Assembly: GCA_938017685.1 (NCBI GenBank)
Contig: CALIIL010000060.1
Location: 1-34,845, forward strand
Length of the DNA stretch: 34,845 nucleotides
Origin: an uncultured Chitinophagaceae bacterium
GTDB lineage: Bacteria > Bacteroidota > Bacteroidia > Chitinophagales > Chitinophagaceae
Reading direction: 5' to 3'
Shown: positions 1-7,896 of the stretch, piece by piece
Layout of the letters: each line of letters opens with the position of its first letter
Position numbering within the stretch: the first letter of the stretch is position 1
Notes under the pieces: model-generated
Told to the model about the DNA's origin: nothing
What the model saw: only the letters and a program-made list of their open reading frames with translations
Database searches by the model: none
Made by a program: the position numbers and the translations under genes

Positions 1-1
1 T

Positions 2-49
2 CAGTTCTTCGATACATTTGACAAGGTTTTTAGCGAAAAAAAAGAATAA
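2..49 (+). CDS. Possible 3' end of a gene cut by the window edge
   Basis: An open frame enters from the left edge and ends at TAA 47-49. It reads 15 residues ending FDKVFSEKKE, a charged tail of the kind seen at many protein C-termini. It is too short to assign to a family or to exclude chance. From 50 to 245 there are no convincing genes, only AT-rich sequence. Confidence 0.3.
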   Translation, partial: QFFDTFDKVFSEKKE

Positions 50-245
50 CTTGCAATTATATGATACTAGTTTTCATCATTTTAGCCTCTAAATGTGCAT
101 AAATACTCAACTCCTGCTCTTTTTAAGGGACGACTAATTAACATAGCTGGTATAGCTTTATACACATAAGAAACCAAATACAAAATCAACTCCAATTCTT
201 ACGCTAACTAGTGAGAGCAATGAAGATTACTAAAGTTTTTATTTA

Positions 246-1376
246 TTAAAGCACAAACTCAAAAAAATTATCTTGATTGATTAGATCAAATGACGCAGTG
301 TCGTAAGTAGCCAACCATGTTTTTGGCACACGGGCTTTTTTATTATTCCATTTAAATTCAAAACCTAATAACTTTCCATCGCGTTCCTCTACATAATCTA
401 ACTCAGCGCCCGAATAGGTTCGCCAAAAATACGGTGTGTACGCTATGCCTTGATAAGCATTTTTCTTCTGCCGTTCCATGAATAAAAAATTCTCCCACAG
501 CGCGCCAACATCATTGCGCGTATCCAAATTATTGAAATTTTCTATGAGCATATTTCGCACGCCTAAGTCAGTGAAATAGACTTTATCCATTTTGCTTACC
601 TCTTTGCGCAAGTTGCGACTAAAACCAGAAAGCCTTTTTATGATAAAGCCTTTCTCTAATAAATCAATATAATCATTCACTGTCTCGTGACTAATTTTTA
701 GACTAACGGCTAACTCCTGGACGGATACCAAATTCCCAATTTGAAACGCTAGTAATTTTAGCAGTTTATGTATTTTGTCAGAATGGCGAATGTTGCTCAA
801 CTGTAAAACATCTTTGTACAAATAAGAAGATGTCAACTCTAGCAAATGTTGTTTTTTATCTGCTATATTATCAATCGTCAGTACTTCGGGGTACATGCCA
901 AAACGTAGATAGCTTTCAATATTTTGACGAAGGTCAAAAGTGTTGTAAACATCTTTTAGTTCGTACAACGACATTGGGTACATATAAAAAGTACGTGTTC
1001 GCCCTGTAAGTGCTTCTTTGGTTTTGTTGGCAAGTTCTAACGCCGATGAACCCGTTGCAACAATTTTCAAATTCGGAAACTCATCATATAGAATTTTCAA
1101 ACTCATGCCGATGTCCGGTACATTTTGAGCCTCGTCTATAACCAAAAGTTCTGCGCCATCAACCAGCTCTTGCAACTTGGCCAAATCTCTGCTTGACAAT
1201 ACACCAATGCTCGCCTGCAAATCTGCATTTAGTCTTTTGTATTTGAGCTTCGTATTACCCAATAGCGTATTGAGCAGGGTGGTTTTGCCCACTTGCCTAG
1301 CACCCAAAATCGTAATCACTTTACGGCTTTTGCTTAGTTGATGTTCTATATTTTGTACTAATGCTCTGTTGTACAC
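246..1376 (-). CDS. AAA-family ATPase with DUF4143 domain
   Basis: A 376-residue predicted ATPase of the AAA_14 plus DUF4143 architecture. The Walker A motif GARQVGKTT is at residues 25-33, Walker B LLVIDEA at 77-83, and a sensor-like ATGSS at 107-111. The C-terminal half has the DUF4143 pattern, including ELDYVEERDGKLLGFEFKW near the end, which resembles a degenerate PD-(D/E)xK nuclease core (D/E...ExK). Proteins of this family are common as stand-alone accessory genes in Bacteroidota and archaea and their substrate is usually unknown. The start is GTG at 1374-1376; no ATG lies close enough upstream. A perfect TAnnTTTG element ends only 5 bases before the start, so the mRNA may be nearly leaderless. 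No partner gene is evident: the neighbour at 1527 is on the other strand and unrecognised. The family assignment is firm; the function is unknown. Confidence 0.85.
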   Translation of the reverse strand: MYNRALVQNIEHQLSKSRKVITILGARQVGKTTLLNTLLGNTKLKYKRLNADLQASIGVLSSRDLAKLQELVDGAELLVIDEAQNVPDIGMSLKILYDEFPNLKIVATGSSALELANKTKEALTGRTRTFYMYPMSLYELKDVYNTFDLRQNIESYLRFGMYPEVLTIDNIADKKQHLLELTSSYLYKDVLQLSNIRHSDKIHKLLKLLAFQIGNLVSVQELAVSLKISHETVNDYIDLLEKGFIIKRLSGFSRNLRKEVSKMDKVYFTDLGVRNMLIENFNNLDTRNDVGALWENFLFMERQKKNAYQGIAYTPYFWRTYSGAELDYVEERDGKLLGFEFKWNNKKARVPKTWLATYDTASFDLINQDNFFEFVL

Positions 1377-1380
1377 AATA

Positions 1381-1388
1381 CAAAATTA
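1381..1388 (-). promoter_or_regulatory. -7 promoter element TAATTTTG of the AAA/DUF4143 gene
   Basis: On the minus strand this reads TAATTTTG, an exact match to the Bacteroidota -7 consensus TAnnTTTG. It lies 4 bases from the GTG start at 1376, so transcription would begin at or next to the start codon. I see no clear -33 TTTG at the usual distance. Confidence 0.45.
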
Positions 1389-1398
1389 ATAAATAAAA

Positions 1399-1447
1399 CT
1401 TGAATTATTAGAGTTTAGTGAAATAATTCGCTTGAATTATTAGAGTT
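1399..1447. repeat. Pair of 17-bp direct repeats
   Basis: The 17-mer CTTGAATTATTAGAGTT occurs at 1399-1415 and again at 1431-1447, a period of 32 bases with a 15-base spacer. It lies between the divergent AAA/DUF4143 gene and the orphan gene, just upstream of the AAA gene's -7 element. It could be a regulator site or a short duplication. Confidence 0.7.
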
Positions 1448-1474
1448 CAATGGTTGGTTTGAGCGATAAAGTAC

Positions 1475-1516
1475 GCCCAAGATGCCCGCGCTAAAGGCTG
1501 TGCTTCAATCTTGGGC
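1475..1516. repeat. GC-rich inverted repeat
   Basis: GCCCAAGAT at 1475-1483 is the exact reverse complement of ATCTTGGGC at 1508-1516, with 24 bases between. The element is visibly richer in G and C than the AT-rich sequence around it. It covers the most upstream ATG (1482) of the following reading frame, which suggests that this ATG is not the true start and that the element is an inserted repeat. Confidence 0.6.
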
Positions 1517-1526
1517 TAGCTGGAAT

Positions 1527-1862
1527 ATGGTATGTGACTTATATATAACTGACACAACTTCAAATGAATTGATCAAAATAAAAAATGGAATAGATTACCC
1601 TAACTTACACTACGATGAAAAATTCAATAAAATTTCTTCAGTTCGTTTTTACGGCGGAGTATCCATTCATTTTTTATCAATATTAGATGATAGTCTTCAA
1701 GAACAATTTAATATCGACTGCTGGAAAGAAGATACATGCGAATGCTATGAAATAATAAATAATCAAGAAGTATTAAGAGGATTTGCACTACGAAATTACG
1801 ATTGCATCCTTCCCACAATTGAAAGTTTAACTCCATTTAAAATAAGCGACAGCTGTAACTAA
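1527..1862 (+). CDS. Unrecognised small protein (orphan)
   Basis: An open frame of 111 residues if started at ATG 1527 (MVCDLYITDTT), or 126 residues from ATG 1482. I prefer 1527 because the first 15 codons of the longer form lie inside the GC-rich inverted repeat at 1475-1516 and read like low-information sequence. The protein is acidic, has four or five cysteines (including WKEDTCECYE) and no signal peptide or membrane segment. I recognise no domain. Codon use is AT-rich like the surroundings. It converges on lysS and their stop codons overlap: its TAA is 1860-1862 and the lysS stop is 1859-1861. It may be a real lineage-specific gene or the remnant of one. Confidence 0.5.
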   Translation: MVCDLYITDTTSNELIKIKNGIDYPNLHYDEKFNKISSVRFYGGVSIHFLSILDDSLQEQFNIDCWKEDTCECYEIINNQEVLRGFALRNYDCILPTIESLTPFKISDSCN

Positions 1863-3610
1863 CTTAGTTTAATCTTCAAAAGCTCACCATCTTTCCAAAC
1901 CTCAACCAACTCAGCGGCTTTTAAACCTTTTACGGCTTTGTCCCACTTAGAATTACTCAACCCTGCTTTTTCTTTAATCGCTAATAATTCAGCCTCTTCA
2001 GCGGAGAGTAATTCATAAACCACTTTTTCATTTTCATTTAAATCAGCAGGGGCTTCATTAACAACAACTTCTTCTCCCAAAGTTTCGGGATTTTTCTCAC
2101 GGCCTTGTTCTGGGCGCATTTGAGGGAAGAATAATACATCTTGAATAGAAGCATTATTGGTCATGAACATACACATACGATCAATCCCAAAACCAATACC
2201 AGATGTTGGTGGCATACCATATTCTAGGGCGCGCAAGAAGTCTTGGTCAATAAACATTGCCTCATCATCACCGCGCTCCATGAGCTTCGCTTGATCTTCA
2301 AATCGCTCTCGCTGATCTATTGGATCATTTAACTCAGTATATGCATTAGCTAGTTCCTTTCCATTTACAATTAGCTCAAAACGCTCTACTAAACCTTCTT
2401 TGCTTCTATGCTTTTTAGTCAATGGGCTCATATCTACCGGATAATCAATAATGAATGTTGGCTGTATGTAACTCGTCTCACACTTCTCACCAAATAGTTC
2501 ATCAATCAGCTTACCACGACCCATCGTGTCATCAACTTCAATATTTAGTTTTTTGCACACATCAAATATTTCACTCTCGCTCATGGCGGAAATATCAATG
2601 CCTGTATGTTCCTCAATCGCTTCGTATATACTTACTCTTTTATATGGCGCTTTAAACTCAACCTCGTTATCGCCAATCGGCAATTTTGTTTTTCCATTAC
2701 TATCCATGGCTACTTTTTCGAGCAACATTTCTGTCTGCTCCATCATCCAATAGTAATCTTTGTAGGCAGTATAAAACTCCAGTACAGTAAACTCAGGATT
2801 GTGCGTTCTATCCATCCCTTCATTTCTAAAGTTGCGACTAAACTCATACACCCACTCAAAACCTCCAACAATTAATCTCTTTAAATAAAGTTCATTGGCA
2901 ATGCGCAAATACAAGGGCATGTCCAACGCATTATGATGCGTAATAAACGGACGAGCCGCCGCTCCACCAGGAATAGACTGCAACACAGGTGTATCAACTT
3001 CTAAAGCACCACGCTCATTTAAAAACTCACGAATGCTATTGATAATTTTAGTTCGTTTAATAAACGTTTCTTTCACACCTGGATTTACCACCAAATCAGC
3101 ATAACGCTGTCTATAACGGAATTCTGGATCAGTTACTTCATCGTATACTTCACCATCTTTTTCTTTTACAATCGGTAAGGGTTTCAAGCTTTTACTTAAA
3201 AGAGTAAACTCATTTACATGGATTGTCGTTTCACCCATTTTGGTTGTAAACACATAGCCTTTGATGCCAATGAAATCTCCGATGTCTAGCAGCTTTTTCC
3301 ATACTTGATTATACATCGTTTTATCTTCACCAGGACAAACATCATCACGACGTATGTACATCTGTATCTTCCCTTCACCATCTTGCAATACCGCAAAATT
3401 GGCTTTGCCCATATCACGCACACTCATAATACGACCTGCCACACATACCTCCTTAAAGTCATCGGCATTCTCTTCTCCTTTATAGTTTTCTAGTATCTGT
3501 TTCGAATTAGAATTTACTGGATATAAGGGTGCCGGATAAGGATCAATGCCCAAATCTCTTAATGCTACTAACTTTTCTCTACGTATTATTTCTTGCTCTG
3601 ATAATTGCAT
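1859..3610 (-). CDS. lysS: Lysyl-tRNA synthetase, class II
   Basis: LysRS charges tRNA-Lys with lysine. The protein is 583 residues from ATG 3610 (MQLSEQEIIRREKL). An open frame continues upstream to 3766, but those 52 residues are a hydrophobic run of translated promoter DNA and are not part of the family. The anticodon-binding OB fold covers about residues 55-140. Class II motif 2 is near 259-275 (RNFRNEGMDRTHNPEF) and motif 3 near 471-482 (GIGFGIDRMCMF). After the catalytic core at about residue 500 there is an 80-residue extension that looks like a small winged-helix-type domain (LSNSKWDKAVKGLKAAELVEV); a similar tail is, to my knowledge, usual in Bacteroidota LysRS and absent from the 505-residue E. 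coli enzyme. It is divergent from the fic gene across a 137-base region. Confidence 0.97.
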   Translation of the reverse strand: MQLSEQEIIRREKLVALRDLGIDPYPAPLYPVNSNSKQILENYKGEENADDFKEVCVAGRIMSVRDMGKANFAVLQDGEGKIQMYIRRDDVCPGEDKTMYNQVWKKLLDIGDFIGIKGYVFTTKMGETTIHVNEFTLLSKSLKPLPIVKEKDGEVYDEVTDPEFRYRQRYADLVVNPGVKETFIKRTKIINSIREFLNERGALEVDTPVLQSIPGGAAARPFITHHNALDMPLYLRIANELYLKRLIVGGFEWVYEFSRNFRNEGMDRTHNPEFTVLEFYTAYKDYYWMMEQTEMLLEKVAMDSNGKTKLPIGDNEVEFKAPYKRVSIYEAIEEHTGIDISAMSESEIFDVCKKLNIEVDDTMGRGKLIDELFGEKCETSYIQPTFIIDYPVDMSPLTKKHRSKEGLVERFELIVNGKELANAYTELNDPIDQRERFEDQAKLMERGDDEAMFIDQDFLRALEYGMPPTSGIGFGIDRMCMFMTNNASIQDVLFFPQMRPEQGREKNPETLGEEVVVNEAPADLNENEKVVYELLSAEEAELLAIKEKAGLSNSKWDKAVKGLKAAELVEVWKDGELLKIKLS

Positions 3611-3619
3611 AATCGGGCG

Positions 3620-3627
3620 CAAAGATA
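3620..3627 (-). promoter_or_regulatory. -7 promoter element TATCTTTG of lysS
   Basis: The minus strand reads TATCTTTG, an exact TAnnTTTG match, 9 bases upstream of the lysS ATG at 3610. TTTG (minus strand of 3650-3653) lies 22 bases further upstream and may be the -33 element, slightly long-spaced. The placement inside the hydrophobic upstream reading extension supports ATG 3610 as the lysS start. Confidence 0.5.
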
Positions 3628-3704
3628 AACGCCCTTGCGGGCAAATGAGCAAAATACAAATAGCAAATTCAAAACCAAAGTAATAGAAAAATAGAAAAAG
3701 TGCT

Positions 3705-3741
3705 AATATCGGATAATAAATAAAATAAAATATCCGATATT
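3705..3741. promoter_or_regulatory. Perfect 11-bp inverted repeat before the fic gene, putative operator
   Basis: AATATCGGATA at 3705-3715 is the exact reverse complement of TATCCGATATT at 3731-3741, separated by 15 AT-only bases. The right arm ends 6 bases before the GTG start of the Fic gene and overlaps a near-match to the -7 consensus (GATATTTG, 3736-3743). Arm centres are 26 bp apart, roughly two and a half helical turns. The Fic protein itself ends in a predicted DNA-binding helix-turn-helix, so autoregulation is an attractive reading; this last step is inference. Confidence 0.65.
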
Positions 3742-3747
3742 TGTAGT

Positions 3748-4704
3748 GTGTGGCATGAATATGCAAAAAATATAAACCCGAACGATTACCCCTTAGAGCG
3801 GATTACTGAAAAGAAAGACCGCTTAGACAAGCTACGTCCATTACCCAACGCCATATTAGAGCAACTCCAAAAAGATATTGCATTAGAATGGACCTATAAT
3901 TCTAATAGTATAGAAGGCAATACCCTTACCTTGGTCGAAACCAAACTGGTATTACAAGATGGCATGACCGTCGGTGGCAAAAGCTTGAGAGAACATTTTG
4001 AAGCATTAAACCATGCCGATGCCATTGAATATCTGGAACAAATCGTTTCTAATAATTATTTATTTAATGCACGAGATATACTCGAAGTACATGCCCTTGT
4101 TTTAGATAAAATACAAAAAGATATTGCGGGTCGTTTTAGAACGGGAGCGGTGAGAATAATGGGTGCCAATTTTGTGCCGCCCAACTACATTAAAGTGCCT
4201 GATTTGATGGATGAATTAATTGACTACACCAATCAACATTTTGACAAGATTAATCATGTGATACTTTCTGCTATCTTTCACCATCGATTTGTATGGATAC
4301 ATTCATTTTCCGATGGTAATGGACGGAGTGCGCGCCTACTTTTTAATTTATTATTAATGAATGCTGGCTACCCGCCTGCCATTATACTTAAGAATGATCG
4401 CAAGAAATATTACACCGCATTGAACCAAGCCAATAATGGTAATTATGCTAAGTTTATCTTACTTACTTGTCAGGCGGTGGAGCGTAGCTTGGATATATAC
4501 CTGTCGCATTTTGATCAAGATAATTATGATTACTCGCCTATTAGCACCTTAGAAGAAGAAAACGCAACCTATGGTTACTCACAAGAGTATGTAAGCTTAT
4601 TGGCTCGTCAAGGAAAAATTGATGCTTACAAAGAAGGGCGTATTTGGTACACTTCTGAAGATGCGATAAGTAATTATATAGCTAATCGAGAGCGTAAGCG
4701 ATAG
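3748..4704 (+). CDS. Fic-domain protein with C-terminal excisionase-like HTH
   Basis: Fic enzymes transfer AMP or other nucleotide parts onto protein side chains. This 318-residue protein has the full catalytic motif HSFSDGNGRSAR (H185 to R196) and, ahead of it, the inhibitory-helix motif SNSIEG at 52-57, fitting [S/T]xxxE[G/N]. An inhibitory helix N-terminal to the Fic core within the same chain is the class II arrangement, in which activity is self-restrained. Residues about 272-315 (YSQEYVSLLARQGKIDAYKE and following) match the MerR/excisionase-type helix-turn-helix pattern, so the protein probably binds DNA. The start is GTG at 3748, because the frame is closed by TAA at 3721 and the next methionine lies past the inhibitory helix. 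Its 3' end faces the pheT 3' end 4 bases away. The target protein is unknown; family membership is firm, the HTH is a pattern-based call. Confidence 0.92.
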   Translation: MWHEYAKNINPNDYPLERITEKKDRLDKLRPLPNAILEQLQKDIALEWTYNSNSIEGNTLTLVETKLVLQDGMTVGGKSLREHFEALNHADAIEYLEQIVSNNYLFNARDILEVHALVLDKIQKDIAGRFRTGAVRIMGANFVPPNYIKVPDLMDELIDYTNQHFDKINHVILSAIFHHRFVWIHSFSDGNGRSARLLFNLLLMNAGYPPAIILKNDRKKYYTALNQANNGNYAKFILLTCQAVERSLDIYLSHFDQDNYDYSPISTLEEENATYGYSQEYVSLLARQGKIDAYKEGRIWYTSEDAISNYIANRERKR

Positions 4705-4708
4705 GATA

Positions 4709-7084
4709 TTACCCTCTTACCTCAGCACCCACTTTCTCCAAGGCACTAATAATTTTTTTCATCTCAGCTTCCACAACTTCATCGGTGATTGTTTGTGTTG
4801 TATCCAAAAAGTTCAAACGTATGGCGTAGGACTTTTTATTAGCCCCTAACTTTTCACTTTCAAATACATCAAATACATCTAAGCCAATCATTTTATCAGA
4901 AGCGACTTGCTTCACCGCTTTTTCTAAGGTAATATATTTAACCTCTTTATCTAACACCAAGGCCAAATCTCTATTCGTGCCTGGATATTTTGGAATTTCA
5001 GAGAAGCGCTTATTTTGTTGTTCCACAGCTTGTTTCACCGCTTTCCAATCTAAATCAACGAACCACACCTCTTTATTATTAATATCAAATGACTTAGCTT
5101 TTTTCTTGTCTACTAATGTGATCGCACCCACATTTTTCTTACCTAACTTTATTTCGTTCTTTTCTGTAAATGAAGCCATGGGCAATAATGCAGCTACAAC
5201 ACCTCGACAATAAGCAATGTCAATGGCTTGTGGTTTTCTGCTCCAATGTGGCGTAGACTGATCGCCAACCAAGTATAAACACAATCGTTCACTTTCAATA
5301 TAGTGACCTTTGCGGTTGGCGTAAGTTTTTCCAAACTCAAAGAATTTTAAATGCTCGTTTTTTCTATTAATATTATGCGCAATAGATTGCAAGGCCGTTT
5401 CTAACATTGCAGGACGCATAACGTCTAACTCGCTCGAAAGGTTATTCATGAGCTTTACTACACTTTCATCTTCAGGGTAAAAATTGCTATTGGTAATAGA
5501 GTTCGTAATTATTTCATAGAACCCTTTACCAACTAATGACGCAGTCAGTTCGCGCTTTACATCCGCCTTAAACTTGCCTTGTGCATTTACTTGATAATTA
5601 ATATTTCCAGTAAAAGGAATATTATCCAAACCATCAATACGCATGATTTCTTCTACCACATCCGCTTCAAATTCGATATCTGTTTTTGCAAAAGGCACGA
5701 GCACTTCAACCGTATCCTCTGTTTCATTTTTTAATTCGAAACATAGAGAAGATAGTATTCGTTTTACTTGCTCTTTGTCATAATTTTTTCCAGCCAAGGC
5801 ATTCATTTTAGAAAAAGAAACTTTTATACATGTCTTCTCTTTTTCCGCAGGATATACATCCATCACTTCAGACGCTACTTCACCTCCTGCTAACTCGCAT
5901 ATTAATTGCGTGGCTCTTTTTAATGCATAGTTCAAGTTTGAAATATCAGCACCTTTTTCATAACGCACAGCAGCCTCAGTTCTTAAGTTATAATGCACGG
6001 CTGTTTTACGAATACCTACGCTTTCAAAAAAGGCACTTTCTAAAAATATGTTTTTCGTATCGTTTTTTACACCCGAATCAATACCGCCAAAAACCCCAGC
6101 AATACACATTGGACCGGCAGGATTAGCAATAACCAAATCTTCATTACTTAACTTTCTTTCTTTTTCATCTAGGGCTAAAAACACTTCATCATCTTTGGCT
6201 CTGCGCACAATAATATTATGTGCATCAATCTTATCATAATCAAATGCATGTAATGGCGAACCGCATTCTTGCAATACAAAGTTGGTAATATCTACCACAT
6301 TATTAATCGGTTGGATATCGATAGATTTTAATTTATTCTGCAACCATTCTGGCGAAGGACCAATAGTTACATTGGCAATACTTATACCTTGGTAACGTGG
6401 ACATTTTTCCTCGTCTTCTATTTTTATTTTAAAAGGCAAGTCGGCCGTTTTAGCAGGCAATGTTGCTTCTGGCACATCCATCGCTACCATGCTTTTACTT
6501 TCATTTGATAAGTAAGCAGCAACATCTTTTATTGCGCCCATGTGGCTCATGGCATCCATTCTATTGGGCGTCAATCCAATATCATATACAACTTCAGCTT
6601 CTGGCAGTTTGTAATATTCAGCTGCTGGCGTTCCAGCTTTTACATCTTCTGTTATATTAATAATACCATCATGACTTTCCCCCAAGCCTATTTCATCTTC
6701 GGCGCATATCATGCCAAAACTTTCCTCACCTCTAATCTTGGCTTTCTTTATTTTAAAGCTATCTCCTTTTACAGGATAAAGCATCGTTCCTACTTTGGCA
6801 ACAACAACTGTTAATCCTGCGGCAACATTAGGGGCACCACATACAATATTTGCGGGGCTATCTTCTCCAATATCTACGGTTGTAATTTTAAGCTTATCTG
6901 CATTGGGGTGTTTTTCACAGGTCAATACTTTACCAATCACAATACCCTCTAAGTTGCCTTTTACAGCTTCCTTTTTTTCTATGTGCTCTACTTCCAAGCC
7001 AACAGAGGTCAATATTTCAGACATGCGCTCCGGCGAAAGCTCCACAGATAAATAATCACACAACCACGAATAAGATAATTTCAT
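4709..7084 (-). CDS. pheT: Phenylalanyl-tRNA synthetase beta subunit
   Basis: The beta chain of the (alpha-beta)2 PheRS that charges tRNA-Phe. Length is 791 residues, normal for the bacterial beta subunit. The order of domains is complete: an N-terminal segment MKLSYSWLCDYLSVELSPE, an EMAP-type tRNA-binding OB fold at about 40-150 (KHPNADKLKI), the B3/B4 editing domain at about 210-390, the B5 domain around 400-480, the pseudo-catalytic core, and the C-terminal FDX-ACB anticodon-binding domain at about 700-791 (YPGTNRDLALVLDKEV). The alpha subunit gene pheS is not adjacent, a split arrangement seen in many Bacteroidota. The start is the ATG at 7082-7084. A near-match to the -7 consensus (TAATTTTA on the minus strand, 7106-7113) lies 21 bases upstream. 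Confidence 0.97.
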   Translation of the reverse strand: MKLSYSWLCDYLSVELSPERMSEILTSVGLEVEHIEKKEAVKGNLEGIVIGKVLTCEKHPNADKLKITTVDIGEDSPANIVCGAPNVAAGLTVVVAKVGTMLYPVKGDSFKIKKAKIRGEESFGMICAEDEIGLGESHDGIINITEDVKAGTPAAEYYKLPEAEVVYDIGLTPNRMDAMSHMGAIKDVAAYLSNESKSMVAMDVPEATLPAKTADLPFKIKIEDEEKCPRYQGISIANVTIGPSPEWLQNKLKSIDIQPINNVVDITNFVLQECGSPLHAFDYDKIDAHNIIVRRAKDDEVFLALDEKERKLSNEDLVIANPAGPMCIAGVFGGIDSGVKNDTKNIFLESAFFESVGIRKTAVHYNLRTEAAVRYEKGADISNLNYALKRATQLICELAGGEVASEVMDVYPAEKEKTCIKVSFSKMNALAGKNYDKEQVKRILSSLCFELKNETEDTVEVLVPFAKTDIEFEADVVEEIMRIDGLDNIPFTGNINYQVNAQGKFKADVKRELTASLVGKGFYEIITNSITNSNFYPEDESVVKLMNNLSSELDVMRPAMLETALQSIAHNINRKNEHLKFFEFGKTYANRKGHYIESERLCLYLVGDQSTPHWSRKPQAIDIAYCRGVVAALLPMASFTEKNEIKLGKKNVGAITLVDKKKAKSFDINNKEVWFVDLDWKAVKQAVEQQNKRFSEIPKYPGTNRDLALVLDKEVKYITLEKAVKQVASDKMIGLDVFDVFESEKLGANKKSYAIRLNFLDTTQTITDEVVEAEMKKIISALEKVGAEVRG

Positions 7085-7197
7085 TTAATTCTTGTTTTGC
7101 GGTTGTAAAATTAGCTTATTATATAGGGAAGTTAGGGCATTTCATGGCAAATGTTAGTTTAACCCTTTAAATTTACATCAGTCCTAAAGATTAAGCC

Positions 7198-7614
7198 ATG
7201 AAAAAAAAATACAAATCTGAAATAAGTAAATCTATCGTTCTAATTCTGGCTATTGTGTTAGGTGGTTCACTCATTAACTCTTCCTTTTACCCGCCTTATT
7301 GGATCGGTGCAGCCTCGGTTGGTCCTGTTATTCTTTTTGTGATTTATTTATTTAGAACAACGTATTACACGATTGATGAAAATATATTGCATGTAAAAGC
7401 AGGATTTTTAGTGAACCTTAATATTGACATAGACAAGATAAAATCTATATCAAAAAGTAATAGTATTATGAGCTCGCCCGCACTTTCGCTCGATAGGATT
7501 GACATTAAATATGGCATGGGACAAAGTGTACTTATTTCACCAAAGGACAGAAAGGATTTTATAGCTGATTTATTGGCTAAAAATCCAACGATTGAACTTA
7601 TTGGATTGGATTAG
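7198..7614 (+). CDS. Small membrane protein with bacterial PH domain (DUF1200-like)
   Basis: A 138-residue protein with a positively charged N-terminus, two membrane segments at about 12-29 and 36-52, and a soluble beta-rich domain from about 55. The pattern YTIDENILHVKAGFLVNL, followed by IDIDKIKSISKSNSIMSSPA and ending in the ISPKDRKDFIADLLAKNP helix, fits the bacterial PH-like bPH_4 family (formerly DUF1200). These small membrane PH proteins have no well-established function. It stands alone between divergent pheT and the non-coding stretch before dnaB. The ATG at 7198 gives a normal membrane-protein start (MKKKYKSE). Confidence 0.75.
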   Translation: MKKKYKSEISKSIVLILAIVLGGSLINSSFYPPYWIGAASVGPVILFVIYLFRTTYYTIDENILHVKAGFLVNLNIDIDKIKSISKSNSIMSSPALSLDRIDIKYGMGQSVLISPKDRKDFIADLLAKNPTIELIGLD

Positions 7615-7896
7615 AAGCCTAAATAACCGACTGCATAAAGAAGGAATAAATCCTAGTATTAGCACAATAATATTTTTAAACGGAGGCTGTGGACAAAGTT
7701 GGAAATACGCGGATAAGAAGAAATATTTGTGCACAAGCTATCCTTTTTAACACAATAGCTGTTTAAGACCTGTGGATTATGTGTTAACTTATGTGGGATA
7801 ACTAATTAGCTAGTAAAGGTGCCGGCCTTTCAAACTTTGCCTTTACATTCGGTTAGTCATTCACCTATAAACTCATTTATTTAATAAAAAAAATCC
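7615..7896. other. Non-coding stretch with co-oriented DnaA-box-like sequences
   Basis: This 282-base gap holds several sequences close to the DnaA box TTATCCACA, all in the same orientation (minus strand): TTGTCCACA at 7688-7696 (one mismatch), TTATCCGCG at 7708-7716 (two to three mismatches), TAATCCACA at 7771-7779 (one mismatch) and TTATCCCACA at 7793-7802 (one inserted base). A palindrome TTGTGCACAA lies at 7727-7736, and an inverted pair TTAACACA / TGTGTTAA at 7747-7754 and 7780-7787. The part from about 7640 to 7680 is strongly AT-rich. It could be a replication origin, or a DnaA-responsive control region for dnaB, or chance; no dnaA gene is in the window. Confidence 0.45.

Noticed and set aside
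1399-1447. Start of a CRISPR array
   Set aside because: Only two copies of a 17-mer, with a 15-base spacer; too short and too few, and no cas genes.
2455-2875. Several short plus-strand frames inside lysS
   Set aside because: They overlap each other in different frames and are complements of conserved LysRS sequence.
3611-3766. N-terminal hydrophobic extension of lysS
   Set aside because: The 52 extra residues are translated promoter DNA with a perfect -7 element and the fic operator in it; LysRS proteins begin near the ATG at 3610.
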